Source of the DNA: Spartobacteria bacterium | Lineage (GTDB): Bacteria > Verrucomicrobiota > Verrucomicrobiia > Chthoniobacterales > UBA10450 | Reading direction: 5' to 3' | NCBI GenBank assembly: GCA_003169975.1 | Contig: PNAA01000017.1 | Span: 103,823 to 167,822 of the forward strand | DNA: 64,000 nucleotides | Part shown: positions 27,591 to 36,963 of the stretch, piece after piece | Position numbering within the stretch: the first letter of the stretch is position 1 | How the letters are laid out: each line of letters opens with the position of its first letter | Translations under genes and position numbers: made by a program | The notes under the pieces: model-generated | What the model was told of the DNA's origin: nothing | The model's database searches: none | What the model saw: the letters and a program-made list of their open reading frames with translations, nothing else

Positions 27591-28121
27591 ATGACAGCAG
27601 AGGAAGTTTATGAATCCGTCACGAACGGCGGCACGAGCGATTTTGCAGCCGCCGTAAAAATTTTCGATCGTTTCGGCCCGTGGTGTTTAATCGACGGCCT
27701 GGCCGTAAACTGTTACGTCGAGCCGGTTTACACGGTCGATGCCGATTTCGTGATGGTCGCACGCGAAATGGGCAAGGTGCAGGCGGCCTTGACCGCTGCC
27801 GGGTTTGCGCTGCAGACGTTTCCCCATTCCGTGAACGCCAGACGTTCTGGGAGCAAACTCAGCTTGCAGTTGACGACCGACGCGCGCTATCAGGATTTCC
27901 TCGGACGAGCGGAGCGGCGGGAAGTTCTCGGCCTAAAAGTACCGGTGGCGACATTGAACGATGTGGTCCAAGGCAAGATCTGGGCCTGGCAGGACCAGGA
28001 ACGTCGCCTAACGAAACGAAAGAAGGACGAACTCGACCTGTTGCGGCTGGGCGAGGCGTATCCGCATTTGTCCACGGTGCTGCCGGAAGAGATCGTTAGG
28101 CAACTGGAAACGAAACCGTGA
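27591..28121 (+). CDS. Nucleotidyltransferase-like protein (DUF6036/AbiEii-like)
   Basis: A 176-residue soluble protein. WCLIDGLAVNCYVEPVYTVDADFVM resembles the core of minimal nucleotidyltransferases (GGxAxxxxG...TxDxD). KVPVATLNDVVQGKIWAWQD and KRKKDELDLLRLGEAYP match the helical end of this class. Such proteins are found alone or as toxin parts of abortive-infection systems. No antitoxin gene is adjacent; a GTG at 28118 overlapping its stop could couple it to the protease gene. Two exact GCCTAACGA motifs sit in its last 120 bases. Confidence 0.65.
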   Translation: MTAEEVYESVTNGGTSDFAAAVKIFDRFGPWCLIDGLAVNCYVEPVYTVDADFVMVAREMGKVQAALTAAGFALQTFPHSVNARRSGSKLSLQLTTDARYQDFLGRAERREVLGLKVPVATLNDVVQGKIWAWQDQERRLTKRKKDELDLLRLGEAYPHLSTVLPEEIVRQLETKP

Positions 28122-29419
28122 AAATCACGCGACGTGACACAGCAGGTTCTGGGGAGCGCACGCGACTCGCGCGCCGTTCTTGGCGACCACGCCAAGAACT
28201 TCTTTCGGAAACGCCGCGCCGGCGCGGGAAAAAGCGCGCGAGGTCGCGAGCTTCGGTGCGCGAGTCGCGGGCGCTCCCCGGAGTTCTCGACGCCACGCTC
28301 GGGTTGTTTTCGCTGCTCCTACTCCCCTCCACCGTTTTCTCCCAAACCGACCCCGCGACCGAGCCCGCCGTGCTCGCGGTCGCGAAAGTCCTGCCCGCGG
28401 TGGTCAACATCAACACCGAACGGACCGTTAGGCGACAGGTGAGCGATCCCTTCGATGATTTCGCCGCGCAGTTTTTCGGCGTTTATCGCAATCGTCCGCG
28501 CGAGATTCGGCAGCGGTTGCAGAGCCTGGGGACCGGATTTTTGGTCGATCCGGCGGGTTACATCGTGACGAATGAACACGTCGTCGAACGCGCGGCCAAC
28601 CTCAAGATCGAGGTCATCACGAACGACAACAAAAGCTTCAAGGCGCGCTACATCACGGGTGATGCGAAAAAGGATCTCGCTTTCATCAAGATCGACAGCG
28701 ACCAGCCGCTTCCCTTCGTTAACCTGCACGACATCTCGCCCAACCTCCTCGGACAGACGGTCATCGTGGTGGGCAACGCGCTCGGTTACGGCAGTTCGAT
28801 CAGCCGCGGAGTTCTGAGCGGGGTGAAGCGCGATATCACGATCGATAACATCGATTACCACGACCTGCTCCAGACCGACGCGGCGATCAATCCCGGCAAC
28901 AGCGGCGGGCCGTTGATCGATCTTTCCGGCCGCCTGGTCGGGATCAGCTCCGCGAAAATGGCCTTCACTCCCCAGGGGATCCCGACGCAGGGCCTCGGCT
29001 TCGCCATCCCGGCGGAGATCGTTAGGCAAAATGTCGAGCAGTTCAAAAAAATCGCGGAAAAGCAGCCGACGCCCAAACCCGGCGCCGCCGAAAAGGAGAC
29101 CGGCTCCTCGAGTGCGGATCGTCTTTTCGGATTGCAGCTGCAGGATTTGACCAATGACCTCGCTGCCGCGCTCGGCCTCGCGAGCGGGAAAGGCGTGTTG
29201 ATCAGCGCGGTCGAACCGGACAGCCCGGCCGACGAGGCCGGGATCGAACGCGGCCTGGTGATCTTTCGCATCGGAAAATACGAAGTGAATTCGGTCAAGG
29301 AAGTGGAAAGCTTGCTCGCCCGAGCCGACAGCGGCTCGAGCGTCGACTTCGCCGTCGGCGTCGTCGGCCGAGCTGGACGCGGGCAGCGTGTTGAGACGGT
29401 CAACCTCGAAGCCCGTTGA
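28118..29419 (+). CDS. HtrA/DegP-like trypsin-family serine protease with PDZ domain
   Basis: An exported serine protease of the S1C family. The catalytic histidine is in GYIVTNEHVVERA, the aspartate in DAKKDLAFIKID and the serine in NPGNSGGPLID. One C-terminal PDZ domain follows (GVLISAVEPDSPADEAGIERG). The start is ambiguous: the GTG at 28118 overlaps the previous stop (GTGA) but makes a 46-residue N-terminus read through a palindrome, whereas the GTG at 28256 would put the signal peptide LGLFSLLLLPSTVFSQ near the front. The second seems more likely biologically. Role: periplasmic protein quality control. Confidence 0.9.
   Translation: MKITRRDTAGSGERTRLARRSWRPRQELLSETPRRRGKKRARSRASVRESRALPGVLDATLGLFSLLLLPSTVFSQTDPATEPAVLAVAKVLPAVVNINTERTVRRQVSDPFDDFAAQFFGVYRNRPREIRQRLQSLGTGFLVDPAGYIVTNEHVVERAANLKIEVITNDNKSFKARYITGDAKKDLAFIKIDSDQPLPFVNLHDISPNLLGQTVIVVGNALGYGSSISRGVLSGVKRDITIDNIDYHDLLQTDAAINPGNSGGPLIDLSGRLVGISSAKMAFTPQGIPTQGLGFAIPAEIVRQNVEQFKKIAEKQPTPKPGAAEKETGSSSADRLFGLQLQDLTNDLAAALGLASGKGVLISAVEPDSPADEAGIERGLVIFRIGKYEVNSVKEVESLLARADSGSSVDFAVGVVGRAGRGQRVETVNLEAR
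28151..28279. repeat. Inverted-repeat element, family E-like, inside protease 5' region
   Basis: GGGAGCGCACGCGACTCGC at the left matches the reverse complement of GCGAGTCGCGGGCGCTCCC at the right. CGTTCTTGGCG/CGCCAAGAAC forms an inner hairpin. Arm composition resembles the family E elements. It is read in frame if the protease starts at 28118. Confidence 0.75.
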
Positions 29420-29483
29420 AAATTTTGCGGAAAAATTTCAAACACTTCGCGCCTTCGCGTAGTCAGTAAAGACTCACCGCCGC

Positions 29484-30419
29484 ATGATCAAAGTCGAAAA
29501 TCTCACCAAACGCTACGCCGGGCAGACGGCGATCGATAACCTCAATTTCGAGGTCGGCAAAGGCGAGATCATGGGTTTCCTCGGGCCAAACGGCGCCGGC
29601 AAGAGCACGACGATGCGCATCCTTTCGAGCTTCATGCCGCCGACCTCCGGTCGCGCCTCGGTCGCGGGCTTCGATATTTTCGACAAGTCGCTCCAGGCCC
29701 GCGCGCACCTCGGCTACATGCCGGAGAACGTGCCGCTCTATAGCGACATGCGCGTGACCGAATACCTCGATTATCGCGCGGCGCTCAAAGGCGTTCCGCA
29801 TCGCCGCATCAACGAGCGCGTCGGCGACGTGAAGGAGCTGTGCGGATTGAAAGACGTCGAAAAAAAATTGATCGGCGCGCTTTCCAAGGGTTACCGGCAA
29901 CGGGTCGGCCTAGCCGACGCTCTCGTCCACGAGCCCGATCTCCTGATCCTCGACGAGCCGACGAGCGGCCTGGATCCCAATCAAATTCGCCAGGTGCGCG
30001 AGCTGATCAAGAACCTGGGACGGCAGCACACGATCCTGCTTTCGACCCACATCCTGCCGGAAGTCGAGATGACCTGCAGCCGCGTGATCATCATCAACAA
30101 GGGCCGGATTGAAGCCTGCGACACCCCGGAGAATTTGCTCAACCAGATGCGGACGGCGACGGGCGTGTTGCTCGAAGCACAAACCGGGACCGATAACGGG
30201 GTCGAGGAACTAAAGAAGATTTCCGGGGTGAAGGATGTCAGCCTAACGACCGAAGGCGACTGGCAGATTTTTTCCCTGCGCGCCGAAGCCGGCGCCGAAG
30301 TCCGGCCGGAGGTCTTCCGCCTGGCGAGCGAGCGGCGCTGGACGGTGCGCGAGCTGTCGCAACGCAAGGCCACGCTCGAAGACGTCTTCGTGGAGATCAC
30401 GCATGCGGATGAAATATGA
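29484..30419 (+). CDS. ABC transporter ATP-binding protein (GldA-like)
   Basis: A 311-residue ATPase. Walker A is GPNGAGKST, the signature motif LSKGYRQRVGLADAL and Walker B LLILDEPTSGLDP, with a C-terminal GldA-type extension (VRELSQRKATLEDVFVEI). It is the first gene of a cluster with an ABC-2 permease, a GldG-like protein and a DUF4340 protein. In Bacteroidetes GldAFG are needed for gliding, but in other phyla this set occurs in non-gliders and its substrate is unknown. The ATG at 29484 is well placed. One exact GCCTAACGA motif is at 30241. Confidence 0.92.
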   Translation: MIKVENLTKRYAGQTAIDNLNFEVGKGEIMGFLGPNGAGKSTTMRILSSFMPPTSGRASVAGFDIFDKSLQARAHLGYMPENVPLYSDMRVTEYLDYRAALKGVPHRRINERVGDVKELCGLKDVEKKLIGALSKGYRQRVGLADALVHEPDLLILDEPTSGLDPNQIRQVRELIKNLGRQHTILLSTHILPEVEMTCSRVIIINKGRIEACDTPENLLNQMRTATGVLLEAQTGTDNGVEELKKISGVKDVSLTTEGDWQIFSLRAEAGAEVRPEVFRLASERRWTVRELSQRKATLEDVFVEITHADEI

Positions 30420-30428
30420 GCCATTCCA

Positions 30429-30554
30429 TCATCCCGAGCGCAGCCGAGGGATCCCGTCGGCATCGCGAAGACAACGCCACGGGATCCCATGTTTTCTTCG
30501 CAGCCGGCCTTCATGGTCACGCCGCGGGATCCTTCGGCTGCGCTCGGGATGACG
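30429..30554. repeat. Long inverted-repeat element, family G
   Basis: CATCCCGAGCGCAGCCGAGG on the left is matched at the right by GGCTGCGCTCGGGATG, and GGGATCCC appears in both halves. It interrupts the ABC operon between the ATPase and the permease genes and is followed by a GCCTAACGA motif just before the permease start. Confidence 0.88.
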
Positions 30555-30573
30555 GACTTCGCCTAACGAGACA

Positions 30574-31329
30574 ATGAGAAAATTCTTCACTCTTCTTTCC
30601 CGCGAAATCCGGAGCTACTTCTACTCGCCAATCGCCTACATCGTCCTCGTCTTTTTCCTTCTTGTCAGCGGGGTCGATTTTTACTTCCAGGTCTCGTTCA
30701 TGAACCAGCGGGCGATTCCCTACTCAGTGCAGGAAGCGTTCTTTAACTCCGTCTTTTTCTGGTTCGCTTTCGTCCTCATTTTCCCGCTCATCACGATGCG
30801 GCTTTTTGCCGAGGAATTTAAACTCGGCACGATCGAGCCGCTCATGACCGCCCCGGTGCGCGACTGGCAGGTCGTGCTCTCGAAATATTTCGGCGCGCTC
30901 TTTTTTTACATCGTCCTCTGGATTCCGACCGGTCTCTATTTCGTCATCTTCCAGGCGCTCACCCACCAGCCGGCGGCCAGCTCGACCGGCGCCTATCTCG
31001 GCGGCTATCTCATGCTCCTGTTACTCGGGATGTTCTATCTTTCGATCGGTTGTTTCGCCTCCGTCCTGACGAAGAACCAGATCGTGGCTGCGATCATTTC
31101 CTTCGCCACCATCACGCTGCTTTTCTTTCTCGGGCTGGTTTCCTTCATCCTGCTCGATATCAGCTCGGATACCCGGCAACTGCTCGGCTATTTCTCCGCG
31201 ATCGAACAAATGGGGACGCTTTCCCGGGGCGAGATCGATACCCGACCGATGGTCCTCTACCTCAGCATGACGATCGTGCTGCTGACCTTCACCTATCAGG
31301 CGTTCCAGACGCGGAAATGGAGACTCTAA
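30574..31329 (+). CDS. ABC-2 type permease (GldF-like)
   Basis: A 251-residue inner-membrane protein with about six hydrophobic helices, starting SREIRSYFYSPIAYIVLVFF, the typical GldF/NatB beginning. RLFAEEFKLGTIEPLMTAPV is the conserved cytoplasmic loop of ABC-2 exporters. It pairs with the ATPase at 29484 and is followed 3 bp after its stop by the GldG-like gene, so the two are translationally close. The substrate is unknown. Confidence 0.9.
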   Translation: MRKFFTLLSREIRSYFYSPIAYIVLVFFLLVSGVDFYFQVSFMNQRAIPYSVQEAFFNSVFFWFAFVLIFPLITMRLFAEEFKLGTIEPLMTAPVRDWQVVLSKYFGALFFYIVLWIPTGLYFVIFQALTHQPAASSTGAYLGGYLMLLLLGMFYLSIGCFASVLTKNQIVAAIISFATITLLFFLGLVSFILLDISSDTRQLLGYFSAIEQMGTLSRGEIDTRPMVLYLSMTIVLLTFTYQAFQTRKWRL

Positions 31330-31332
31330 GCC

Positions 31333-32829
31333 ATGGCCGACGAGACTGGTTCGCCTAACAAGCCGATCAAGATTCACCGTTTCCAGATCGGGTTGAACGT
31401 CATCCTGCAGGTGGCCATCATCATCGTCCTCGCTGCGATGGTGAACTATCTCGGCTTCGAGCACTACCGGCGGTGGGATCTTTCGCGCGACAAGAAATAC
31501 GCGCTCTCGGACAAGACGAAGCACTTTCTCGACAGCATCAAAGGCAAGGTGCGAATCACCGTTTTCTTTGGCTCGCAAAACCCGCTCACCGGCGACGTGC
31601 AGAATCTGCTGACCGAATACCAGTACGCCTCGCGTGGGAAGATCGACGTCGAATACGTCGACCCGGAACGCAACCTGACGAGAGCCAAGGAACTCTTCGA
31701 TAAATACAAAGTGGTGACCGACGAGAGCGTGCTGATCGTCGATTATGAGGGACGGAACAAAACCGTCAAAGCATCGGAAATGGCGGACATGGATCAGGGA
31801 AATCCATTGGTCGGCGAGCAGCCGAAAGTCACCGCTTTCAAGGGCGAACAAGCGATCACCGCCGCCCTCATCGACATCGTGGAGGGGAAGAAAAACACCG
31901 TTGGCTGGGTTACCGGTCACAAGGAGCCACCCGTCAGCGGAGAGAGCCCGGTGTCGGTCCTGAAGACGTTTATCGAGAACGAGAATATCACCTTGCAGGA
32001 GCTGAATCTGTTCGAAGTGCCGGCGATCCCCGCGGATTTGAAAGCGATTGTGATCGCGGGGCCGCAGTACGATTTCTCCGATCGCGAGATGAGGATGCTG
32101 CGCGAATTCTGGAACAAGGATGGGCGGATTTTGCTCCTCCTCGATCCCGCGGCCAAAACGCCAAGGCTGGTCGCCTTCCTCGGCGAGCTCGGGGTGAAAG
32201 TGGATGACGATCGCCTGATGGCGATGGTCAAGACCGGCATCGAGGAAGTCGCGCGGGTGCGCGATGTGGTCGCGCATTTTCTCCCCGATAACCCGGTCAC
32301 GAAACGGCTGGCCGCTGTGCGCGCGCCATTCTTCGGCTCGACCAGTTCGTTAACCCTCGAATCACAGCAGGTGGCGGCGGCCAATATCCATCTCGCGCCG
32401 CTGGTCCAGGCGGAGAAAGGCTATTGGGGCGAGACCGATTATTATTCGAATGACGAGACGCTGCTCCAATTCGATCCGGCGAAAGACAAGGGCGAGCCCC
32501 TGACGATCGCGGCTTCGGTCGAGAAGGGCGGGAGCGCCGATGAGCGCGTCCAGATCAACTCCGCGCGCCTCGTCGTGGTGGCGAATTCCACTTTCATTCA
32601 GGACAACGCCCTCACCCAGGACCAGCAGGGGCTGGATTTCGTCTCCGCCAGCATCAACTGGCTCCTCAGCCGCGAACAAATGATCGGCATCGCGCCGAAG
32701 ATTCCGCAGACGCTCACCTTTGTCCTCGATGAGAAAGCGCTGGCCAGCCTGCGCTGGATCATCCTGGTGCTGATGCCCCTGGTGCCTGCAATCCTGGGGT
32801 TGGCGGTTTGGTGGCGACGGCGCGCCTAA
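31333..32829 (+). CDS. GldG-family ABC-associated auxiliary protein
   Basis: A 498-residue protein with one N-terminal TM (VILQVAIIIVLAAMVNYLGF), a large extracytoplasmic domain, and a C-terminal TM (WIILVLMPLVPAILGLAVWW). Within the domain KVRITVFFGSQNPLTGDVQNLL, EYVDPERNLTRAKELFDKYKV and RILLLLDPAAKTP match the ABC_transp_aux pattern. It is probably the periplasm-facing partner of the ABC transporter. The stop codon TAA is inside an exact GCCTAACGA motif. Confidence 0.88.
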   Translation: MADETGSPNKPIKIHRFQIGLNVILQVAIIIVLAAMVNYLGFEHYRRWDLSRDKKYALSDKTKHFLDSIKGKVRITVFFGSQNPLTGDVQNLLTEYQYASRGKIDVEYVDPERNLTRAKELFDKYKVVTDESVLIVDYEGRNKTVKASEMADMDQGNPLVGEQPKVTAFKGEQAITAALIDIVEGKKNTVGWVTGHKEPPVSGESPVSVLKTFIENENITLQELNLFEVPAIPADLKAIVIAGPQYDFSDREMRMLREFWNKDGRILLLLDPAAKTPRLVAFLGELGVKVDDDRLMAMVKTGIEEVARVRDVVAHFLPDNPVTKRLAAVRAPFFGSTSSLTLESQQVAAANIHLAPLVQAEKGYWGETDYYSNDETLLQFDPAKDKGEPLTIAASVEKGGSADERVQINSARLVVVANSTFIQDNALTQDQQGLDFVSASINWLLSREQMIGIAPKIPQTLTFVLDEKALASLRWIILVLMPLVPAILGLAVWWRRRA

Positions 32830-32841
32830 CGATTTCCAGGC

Positions 32842-34701
32842 ATGAAAACCAGGACGACGCTCCTTCTCCTCATCCTCGCCGTCGCGCTCGGCCTTTGGAT
32901 CAAATATTTCGAAAGCAAGAAACCGAACACGGCCGAGGCCCAGCGCGAGGCCGGCAATGTCGTGAACTTCGAACGCGAGAAGCTCGAAGGCATCGTGATC
33001 CAGAACGGGGATGACCGCATCGAGCTCCGCCGGCAGGACGGAAAATGGCGGCTGACCGAGCCAGTGAAAGACCAGGCGGACGGAGCGGCAGTCGATAATT
33101 TGATCGGCGACATCGATGCCTGGCGGAAAGAAGGCACCGTGCCCGCCAAAGAGGTGACTGCGGATAAGGGTCGGATGAATGAATTCGGTCTCGTGCAGCC
33201 GAAGTTGCGGATGCGGTTAATCGGGCCAAACGCGCCGCCCGCGATCCTTTTCGGCAAGGACGCCGCACTCGAGGGAAAAATGTATGTGCGCCTGGCTGAT
33301 TCGAAGGATGTTTTCATCGCCGCTCAGACGGTGCGTACGGACATCTCGAAAAAGCCGGACGATTTCCGCGATCGGAAATTGACCGACCTCACGACCGCAC
33401 AGGTAACCCGTGCGGTTTTGAAAAGCCCGGCGGGCGAAATCGAGCTGGCGAAAAAGAACGAGCACTGGGAAATCGTGAAGCCGCTGGAGGCGCGCGGCGA
33501 CGACCAGAAGATCGGCGACCTGCTCGCGCAGGTGACAAACGCGCGCATCCAGGAATTCGTGGCCGATGACCGGGGCGATCTGCACACCTACGGCCTTTCC
33601 GAGCCGCGCGGTTCGATCACGATCTACGGCGCGGACGACAAGGAAGGCCGGACGCTCCAACTCGGCGCCGTGGCCGACAGGATCAAAGACGCGGTCTACG
33701 CACGTTTCCTGCCGCGGAATGCGGTTTATGCTCTGCCCAAAAAGACCGAAGAAATCCTAGCCGTTCGGCCTAACGATTTGCGGGATCGTCATCTCGTGAG
33801 GCTCGATACCAACAACCTCGACCGAATCAATCTCGAAGCGACCGGGCAGCCGAAGATCGTACTTGCCCGCAAAGATCAGGCCTGGACGATCGCGAGCCGC
33901 AATAACCAGCCCGCCAATGGCGAAGAAGTGCGCCGGCTGATTGACACCTTGAATGATCAGCAGGTGACAAGATTTGTCGCCGACACGGCCTCCGAGCTGC
34001 CAAAGTACGGGCTCGACCACCCGCAACTCCGATTGACCTTCAGCTCCTTCGCCTCGGAAAATACCGCGGAGACGGCGGCGGGCGAACATCCGTTCCTGAC
34101 CCTGTCGTTCGGCAAGGTTGAGGGAAACGACGTCGACGCGCGGGTCGGCGAAGAGCCTTTCATTGTTGCGGTCAATCACGAGCTCCTCGGGCAGATCTGG
34201 ATCGAGCCGACGCAATGGCAGGAACTGTCCATCTTTAAGTTTACGCCTAACGAGATTCATCGCATCTCCCGCGTGATCGACCACGAAGAATCGCTCGTGC
34301 GCAGCGGCACGCAGGATTGGAAATGGATCAAGGGCGAAGGCGCAATCGATAACGCCGATGTCCAGTCGCTCCTCAACACGCTCGTGTCGTTGCGCGCCGT
34401 GCGCTGGGTCGGCGCGACCACACCGGGAACCGGTTTCGACAAGCCGACGTTGGTCCTGACCTTCACCACGTCGCCCGACGACAAGACGACGCACAAACTG
34501 ACCATCGGCAATCGCACCGACGACGCGATGCGGTTCGCGAAGGTCGACGGGCGGGACGGCACCTTCGTCGTAAACAACCCGGATTTTACCGCGTTTAAAT
34601 TGCCCCTGGCGAAAGCGACCGCCGCCTCACCCACGCCGGTAGCCACACCAAGTAATCCCGTCACCAGTTCGCCCATCGCGGCGCCATCGCCTGGTGAGTA
34701 A
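32842..34701 (+). CDS. DUF4340 repeat protein of the GldAFG-like cluster
   Basis: A 619-residue protein anchored by one N-terminal TM (TLLLLILAVALGLWIKYF). Several DUF4340-type repeats follow, recognised by alternating GKWRLTEPVKDQADGAAVDNLI, HWEIVKPLEARGDDQKIGDLL and AWTIASRNNQPANGEEVRRLI, each followed by a YGLxxP-like turn. The C-terminus is Pro/Ser/Thr rich. DUF4340 proteins often accompany GldG-like genes; the function is unknown. Two exact GCCTAACGA motifs lie here. It ends one base before the convergent methyltransferase gene. Confidence 0.85.
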   Translation: MKTRTTLLLLILAVALGLWIKYFESKKPNTAEAQREAGNVVNFEREKLEGIVIQNGDDRIELRRQDGKWRLTEPVKDQADGAAVDNLIGDIDAWRKEGTVPAKEVTADKGRMNEFGLVQPKLRMRLIGPNAPPAILFGKDAALEGKMYVRLADSKDVFIAAQTVRTDISKKPDDFRDRKLTDLTTAQVTRAVLKSPAGEIELAKKNEHWEIVKPLEARGDDQKIGDLLAQVTNARIQEFVADDRGDLHTYGLSEPRGSITIYGADDKEGRTLQLGAVADRIKDAVYARFLPRNAVYALPKKTEEILAVRPNDLRDRHLVRLDTNNLDRINLEATGQPKIVLARKDQAWTIASRNNQPANGEEVRRLIDTLNDQQVTRFVADTASELPKYGLDHPQLRLTFSSFASENTAETAAGEHPFLTLSFGKVEGNDVDARVGEEPFIVAVNHELLGQIWIEPTQWQELSIFKFTPNEIHRISRVIDHEESLVRSGTQDWKWIKGEGAIDNADVQSLLNTLVSLRAVRWVGATTPGTGFDKPTLVLTFTTSPDDKTTHKLTIGNRTDDAMRFAKVDGRDGTFVVNNPDFTAFKLPLAKATAASPTPVATPSNPVTSSPIAAPSPGE

Positions 34702-35403
34702 TCAGGCCGACGCGCAGTAGATCGTGACAATGCCGCCTGAGAGCGGCTGGGCGCTCGCTGCGCGGAAGCCGCTCTTCCGCATCAGTTGGCACATCGCCGC
34801 ATCGCTTGGGAACTTCTCGATCGACGCACCCAGATAATCGTAGGCCTGCTTTTCGCCCGTCACGAGCCCGGCGAGCCACGGCAAACAGCGGTGCAGGTAA
34901 ATCCGGTAAATGGGCCGCAACAATCCTCGCGGAAGCGAAAAATCGAGGACCAGCACATGTCCTCCCGGCACCAGCACGCGCGCCATCTCGGCCAGCGCCG
35001 CTCCCCAGTCCGCCATGTTGCGAAGTCCGAATGCGACGGTGACGACCTCGAAGCTTGCCGCGGGGAACGGCAGGTGGAGAGCGTCCGCCACGATGGTTCG
35101 GGCCAGGCCCTTGGCACGCGCCGTCGCCAGCATTTCCGCGCAAAAATCGGCCCCGGTGATTTCCGCCTGCGGCAACTTTTTCGCGATCGTTAGGGCGAGA
35201 TCCCCGCTGCCCGTCGCGAGATCAAGCACCCGCCGCGGATTCCAGCCGCGCACAATCCCGGATGCGCGGTGGCGCCACCAAAAATCGAGGCCGCCACTGA
35301 GCAGGTGATTCGCCAGGTCGTAGCGTCGCGCGACGCGCCCAAACATCGCACGGACCATCTCCGGATCACGATCGACGAGGTTCGAAGTCGGATGACGGTT
35401 CAC
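34702..35403 (-). CDS. ubiE: Menaquinone/ubiquinone biosynthesis methyltransferase
   Basis: A 233-residue SAM-dependent C-methyltransferase that methylates demethylmenaquinone (or the ubiquinone precursor). Family blocks are MFGRVARRYDLANHLLSGGLD, the SAM-binding VLDLATGSGDLALTIA, FCAEMLATA, EVVTVAFGLRNMADW, and the C-terminal YLGASIEKFPS and GGIVTIYCA. Length and motif order are typical. In a Verrucomicrobiota-like organism the quinone is probably menaquinone, so menG would also be a fair name. Confidence 0.93.
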   Translation of the reverse strand: MNRHPTSNLVDRDPEMVRAMFGRVARRYDLANHLLSGGLDFWWRHRASGIVRGWNPRRVLDLATGSGDLALTIAKKLPQAEITGADFCAEMLATARAKGLARTIVADALHLPFPAASFEVVTVAFGLRNMADWGAALAEMARVLVPGGHVLVLDFSLPRGLLRPIYRIYLHRCLPWLAGLVTGEKQAYDYLGASIEKFPSDAAMCQLMRKSGFRAASAQPLSGGIVTIYCASA

Positions 35404-35514
35404 GTGCCCCTTTTCTAGCGGCGGTCCGCGACCGTCGCCAATCTTTCCCGAAAAAGCCTCCCCGCCAGGAGGCTAGGACGCTGTCTCAAAAGAAGCGAGA
35501 GCGGCGGAGCGGAC

Positions 35515-35568
35515 CCTGGACATGCGGAAGCATGTCCCTTCCGGAGGGACGCGCTTCCGCGCGTCCAG
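35515..35568. repeat. Palindromic element, family F (copy 2)
   Basis: The hairpins CTGGACATGCGGAAGCATGTCC, CTTCCGGAGG and GGACGCGCTTCCGCGCGTCC follow each other. The same modules in another order are at 24687 and 52202. It lies upstream of the methyltransferase gene and after the TPR-like gene. Confidence 0.8.
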
Positions 35569-35613
35569 TCTCCCGTGGACGGACGCCGGTCTCGGTTTAG
35601 CCGATACAGTGCA

Positions 35614-36111
35614 CTAGTCGAAGGGCGGCTCGCTGTTATCCTCGTCGCGCGGGACCAGTTTGTTTTTCGCGATGATGCGCGCGCAGGTATTCCAACGGAG
35701 CAACGCATCGTCGTTTCCCGGCGGCCGGATCGCCTCGGCTTTTTCGTAAGACTCCATCGCTTCGCGCAAGACGTGATAGGCGTAGTGATGCGCGCCGGGA
35801 GTGCCTTGCGCGAGCTTCGCCTTGGCCCGCCGCTCGGCGAGAATGCCCGTGTAATAGGCGCGTTCGTAATCGCCCTTTACCCGCGCCAGCAACTGGCCAG
35901 CCTGCGCATCGCTCACGCCGTAACCTTTGCTGAAGCGATCGGTCAGCGCGAGGAGGAGCGTAATGATCGCCTCCTGATTCTCCGGCTCGGCGTGGAGAAC
36001 ATCGAGGCAGATACTCTCCGCCTCGGCCGGTTCGTTGAGCAGGCGGTAGCGCTCCGCCTTTTCGAGCGCCGCCGGGATCGCTTCCCGCGAAAGGTGCTTC
36101 AGGTCAGACAT
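35614..36111 (-). CDS. TPR-like small hypothetical protein
   Basis: A 165-residue protein rich in helices. LEKAERYRLLNEPAEAESICLDVLHAEPENQEAIITLLLAL is a TPR-like pair, and MESYEKAEAIRPPGNDDALLRWN is a second one. The middle carries GYGVSDAQAGQLLARVKGDYERAYYTG. No catalytic motif is seen. It lies on the same strand downstream of sdhB but after a gap, so cotranscription is possible but unproven. No function is known. Confidence 0.65.
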   Translation of the reverse strand: MSDLKHLSREAIPAALEKAERYRLLNEPAEAESICLDVLHAEPENQEAIITLLLALTDRFSKGYGVSDAQAGQLLARVKGDYERAYYTGILAERRAKAKLAQGTPGAHHYAYHVLREAMESYEKAEAIRPPGNDDALLRWNTCARIIAKNKLVPRDEDNSEPPFD

Positions 36112-36184
36112 CGTTCAGACGTGATTCGTTAAATCGAGATTCGAGATTGGTTACACCCTTGCGCGCTCGACACCGATTCACAAT

Positions 36185-36946
36185 TCACGATCCTCCGCTT
36201 CCCTTCTTCCTCCTCATTTTCTTCCAGAGCCAGCCTAACGGATCATAATAATCATCCACCACGCGTTCTTTCAATGGAATGATCGCGTTGTCGGTGATGT
36301 GGATGCTCTCGGGACAAACCTTGGTGCAGCACTTGGTGATGTTGCAGTAGCCGATTCCCTGCGTCTCGCGCAATTCCTCGAGGCGATCCTCCGTGTCGAG
36401 CGGGTGCATCTCGAGCGCGGCGACATAAATCAAAAAGCGTGGCCCGATAAATTCGTCATACTTGCGATGGTCGCGCAGCACGTGGCAGACATCCTGGCAA
36501 AGAAAACACTCGATGCATTTCCGGAATTCCTGGACGCGGTCGATGTCCTCCTGCTGCATCCGCCAGGTGCCGTCCGGCGCATCGGGCGGGCGCGGCTTGA
36601 ACTTCTTGATCTTTTTCTTCACCCGAAAATTCCAGGAGACATCCGTGATCAAATCCTTGAGCAAAGGAAACGCCTTGATCGGCTCGACCGTGACCGGCTT
36701 ATCCAGCGGCAACTCGCTCAGGCGCGTCATGCACATGAGGCGGGGCATCCCGTTGACCTCCGCCGAACAGGAACCGCACTTGCCGGCTTTGCAATTCCAG
36801 CGGCAGGCGAGGTCATTCGCTTCCGTCGCCTGAATATGATGGATGGCATCGAGCACGACCATGCCTTCGGAGACGCCGGTTTCGTAATCGCGAAACTCGC
36901 CCCCCGCGGCGTTTCCCCGCCAGATTCTGAAAACTGCCGTTTTCAT
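36185..36946 (-). CDS. sdhB: Succinate dehydrogenase / fumarate reductase iron-sulfur subunit
   Basis: A 253-residue iron-sulfur subunit that carries electrons from FAD to quinone. The N-terminal 2Fe-2S domain has CRWNCKAGKCGSCSAEV plus a fourth cysteine in LMCMTRL. The C-terminal part has CIECFLCQDVCHV and CNITKCCTKVCPE for the 4Fe-4S and 3Fe-4S clusters. The start at the ATG at 36946 (MKTAVFRIWRG) excludes codons read from a repeat. It follows sdhA on the same strand, with the element 36964-37127 between. Confidence 0.94.
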   Translation of the reverse strand: MKTAVFRIWRGNAAGGEFRDYETGVSEGMVVLDAIHHIQATEANDLACRWNCKAGKCGSCSAEVNGMPRLMCMTRLSELPLDKPVTVEPIKAFPLLKDLITDVSWNFRVKKKIKKFKPRPPDAPDGTWRMQQEDIDRVQEFRKCIECFLCQDVCHVLRDHRKYDEFIGPRFLIYVAALEMHPLDTEDRLEELRETQGIGYCNITKCCTKVCPESIHITDNAIIPLKERVVDDYYDPLGWLWKKMRRKKGSGGS

Positions 36947-36963
36947 GCGGGTAGCCCATCTTC

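Noticed and set aside
31021..32277. Reverse frame (418 codons) opposite the GldG-like gene
   Set aside because: It is a shadow of the conserved ABC auxiliary gene.
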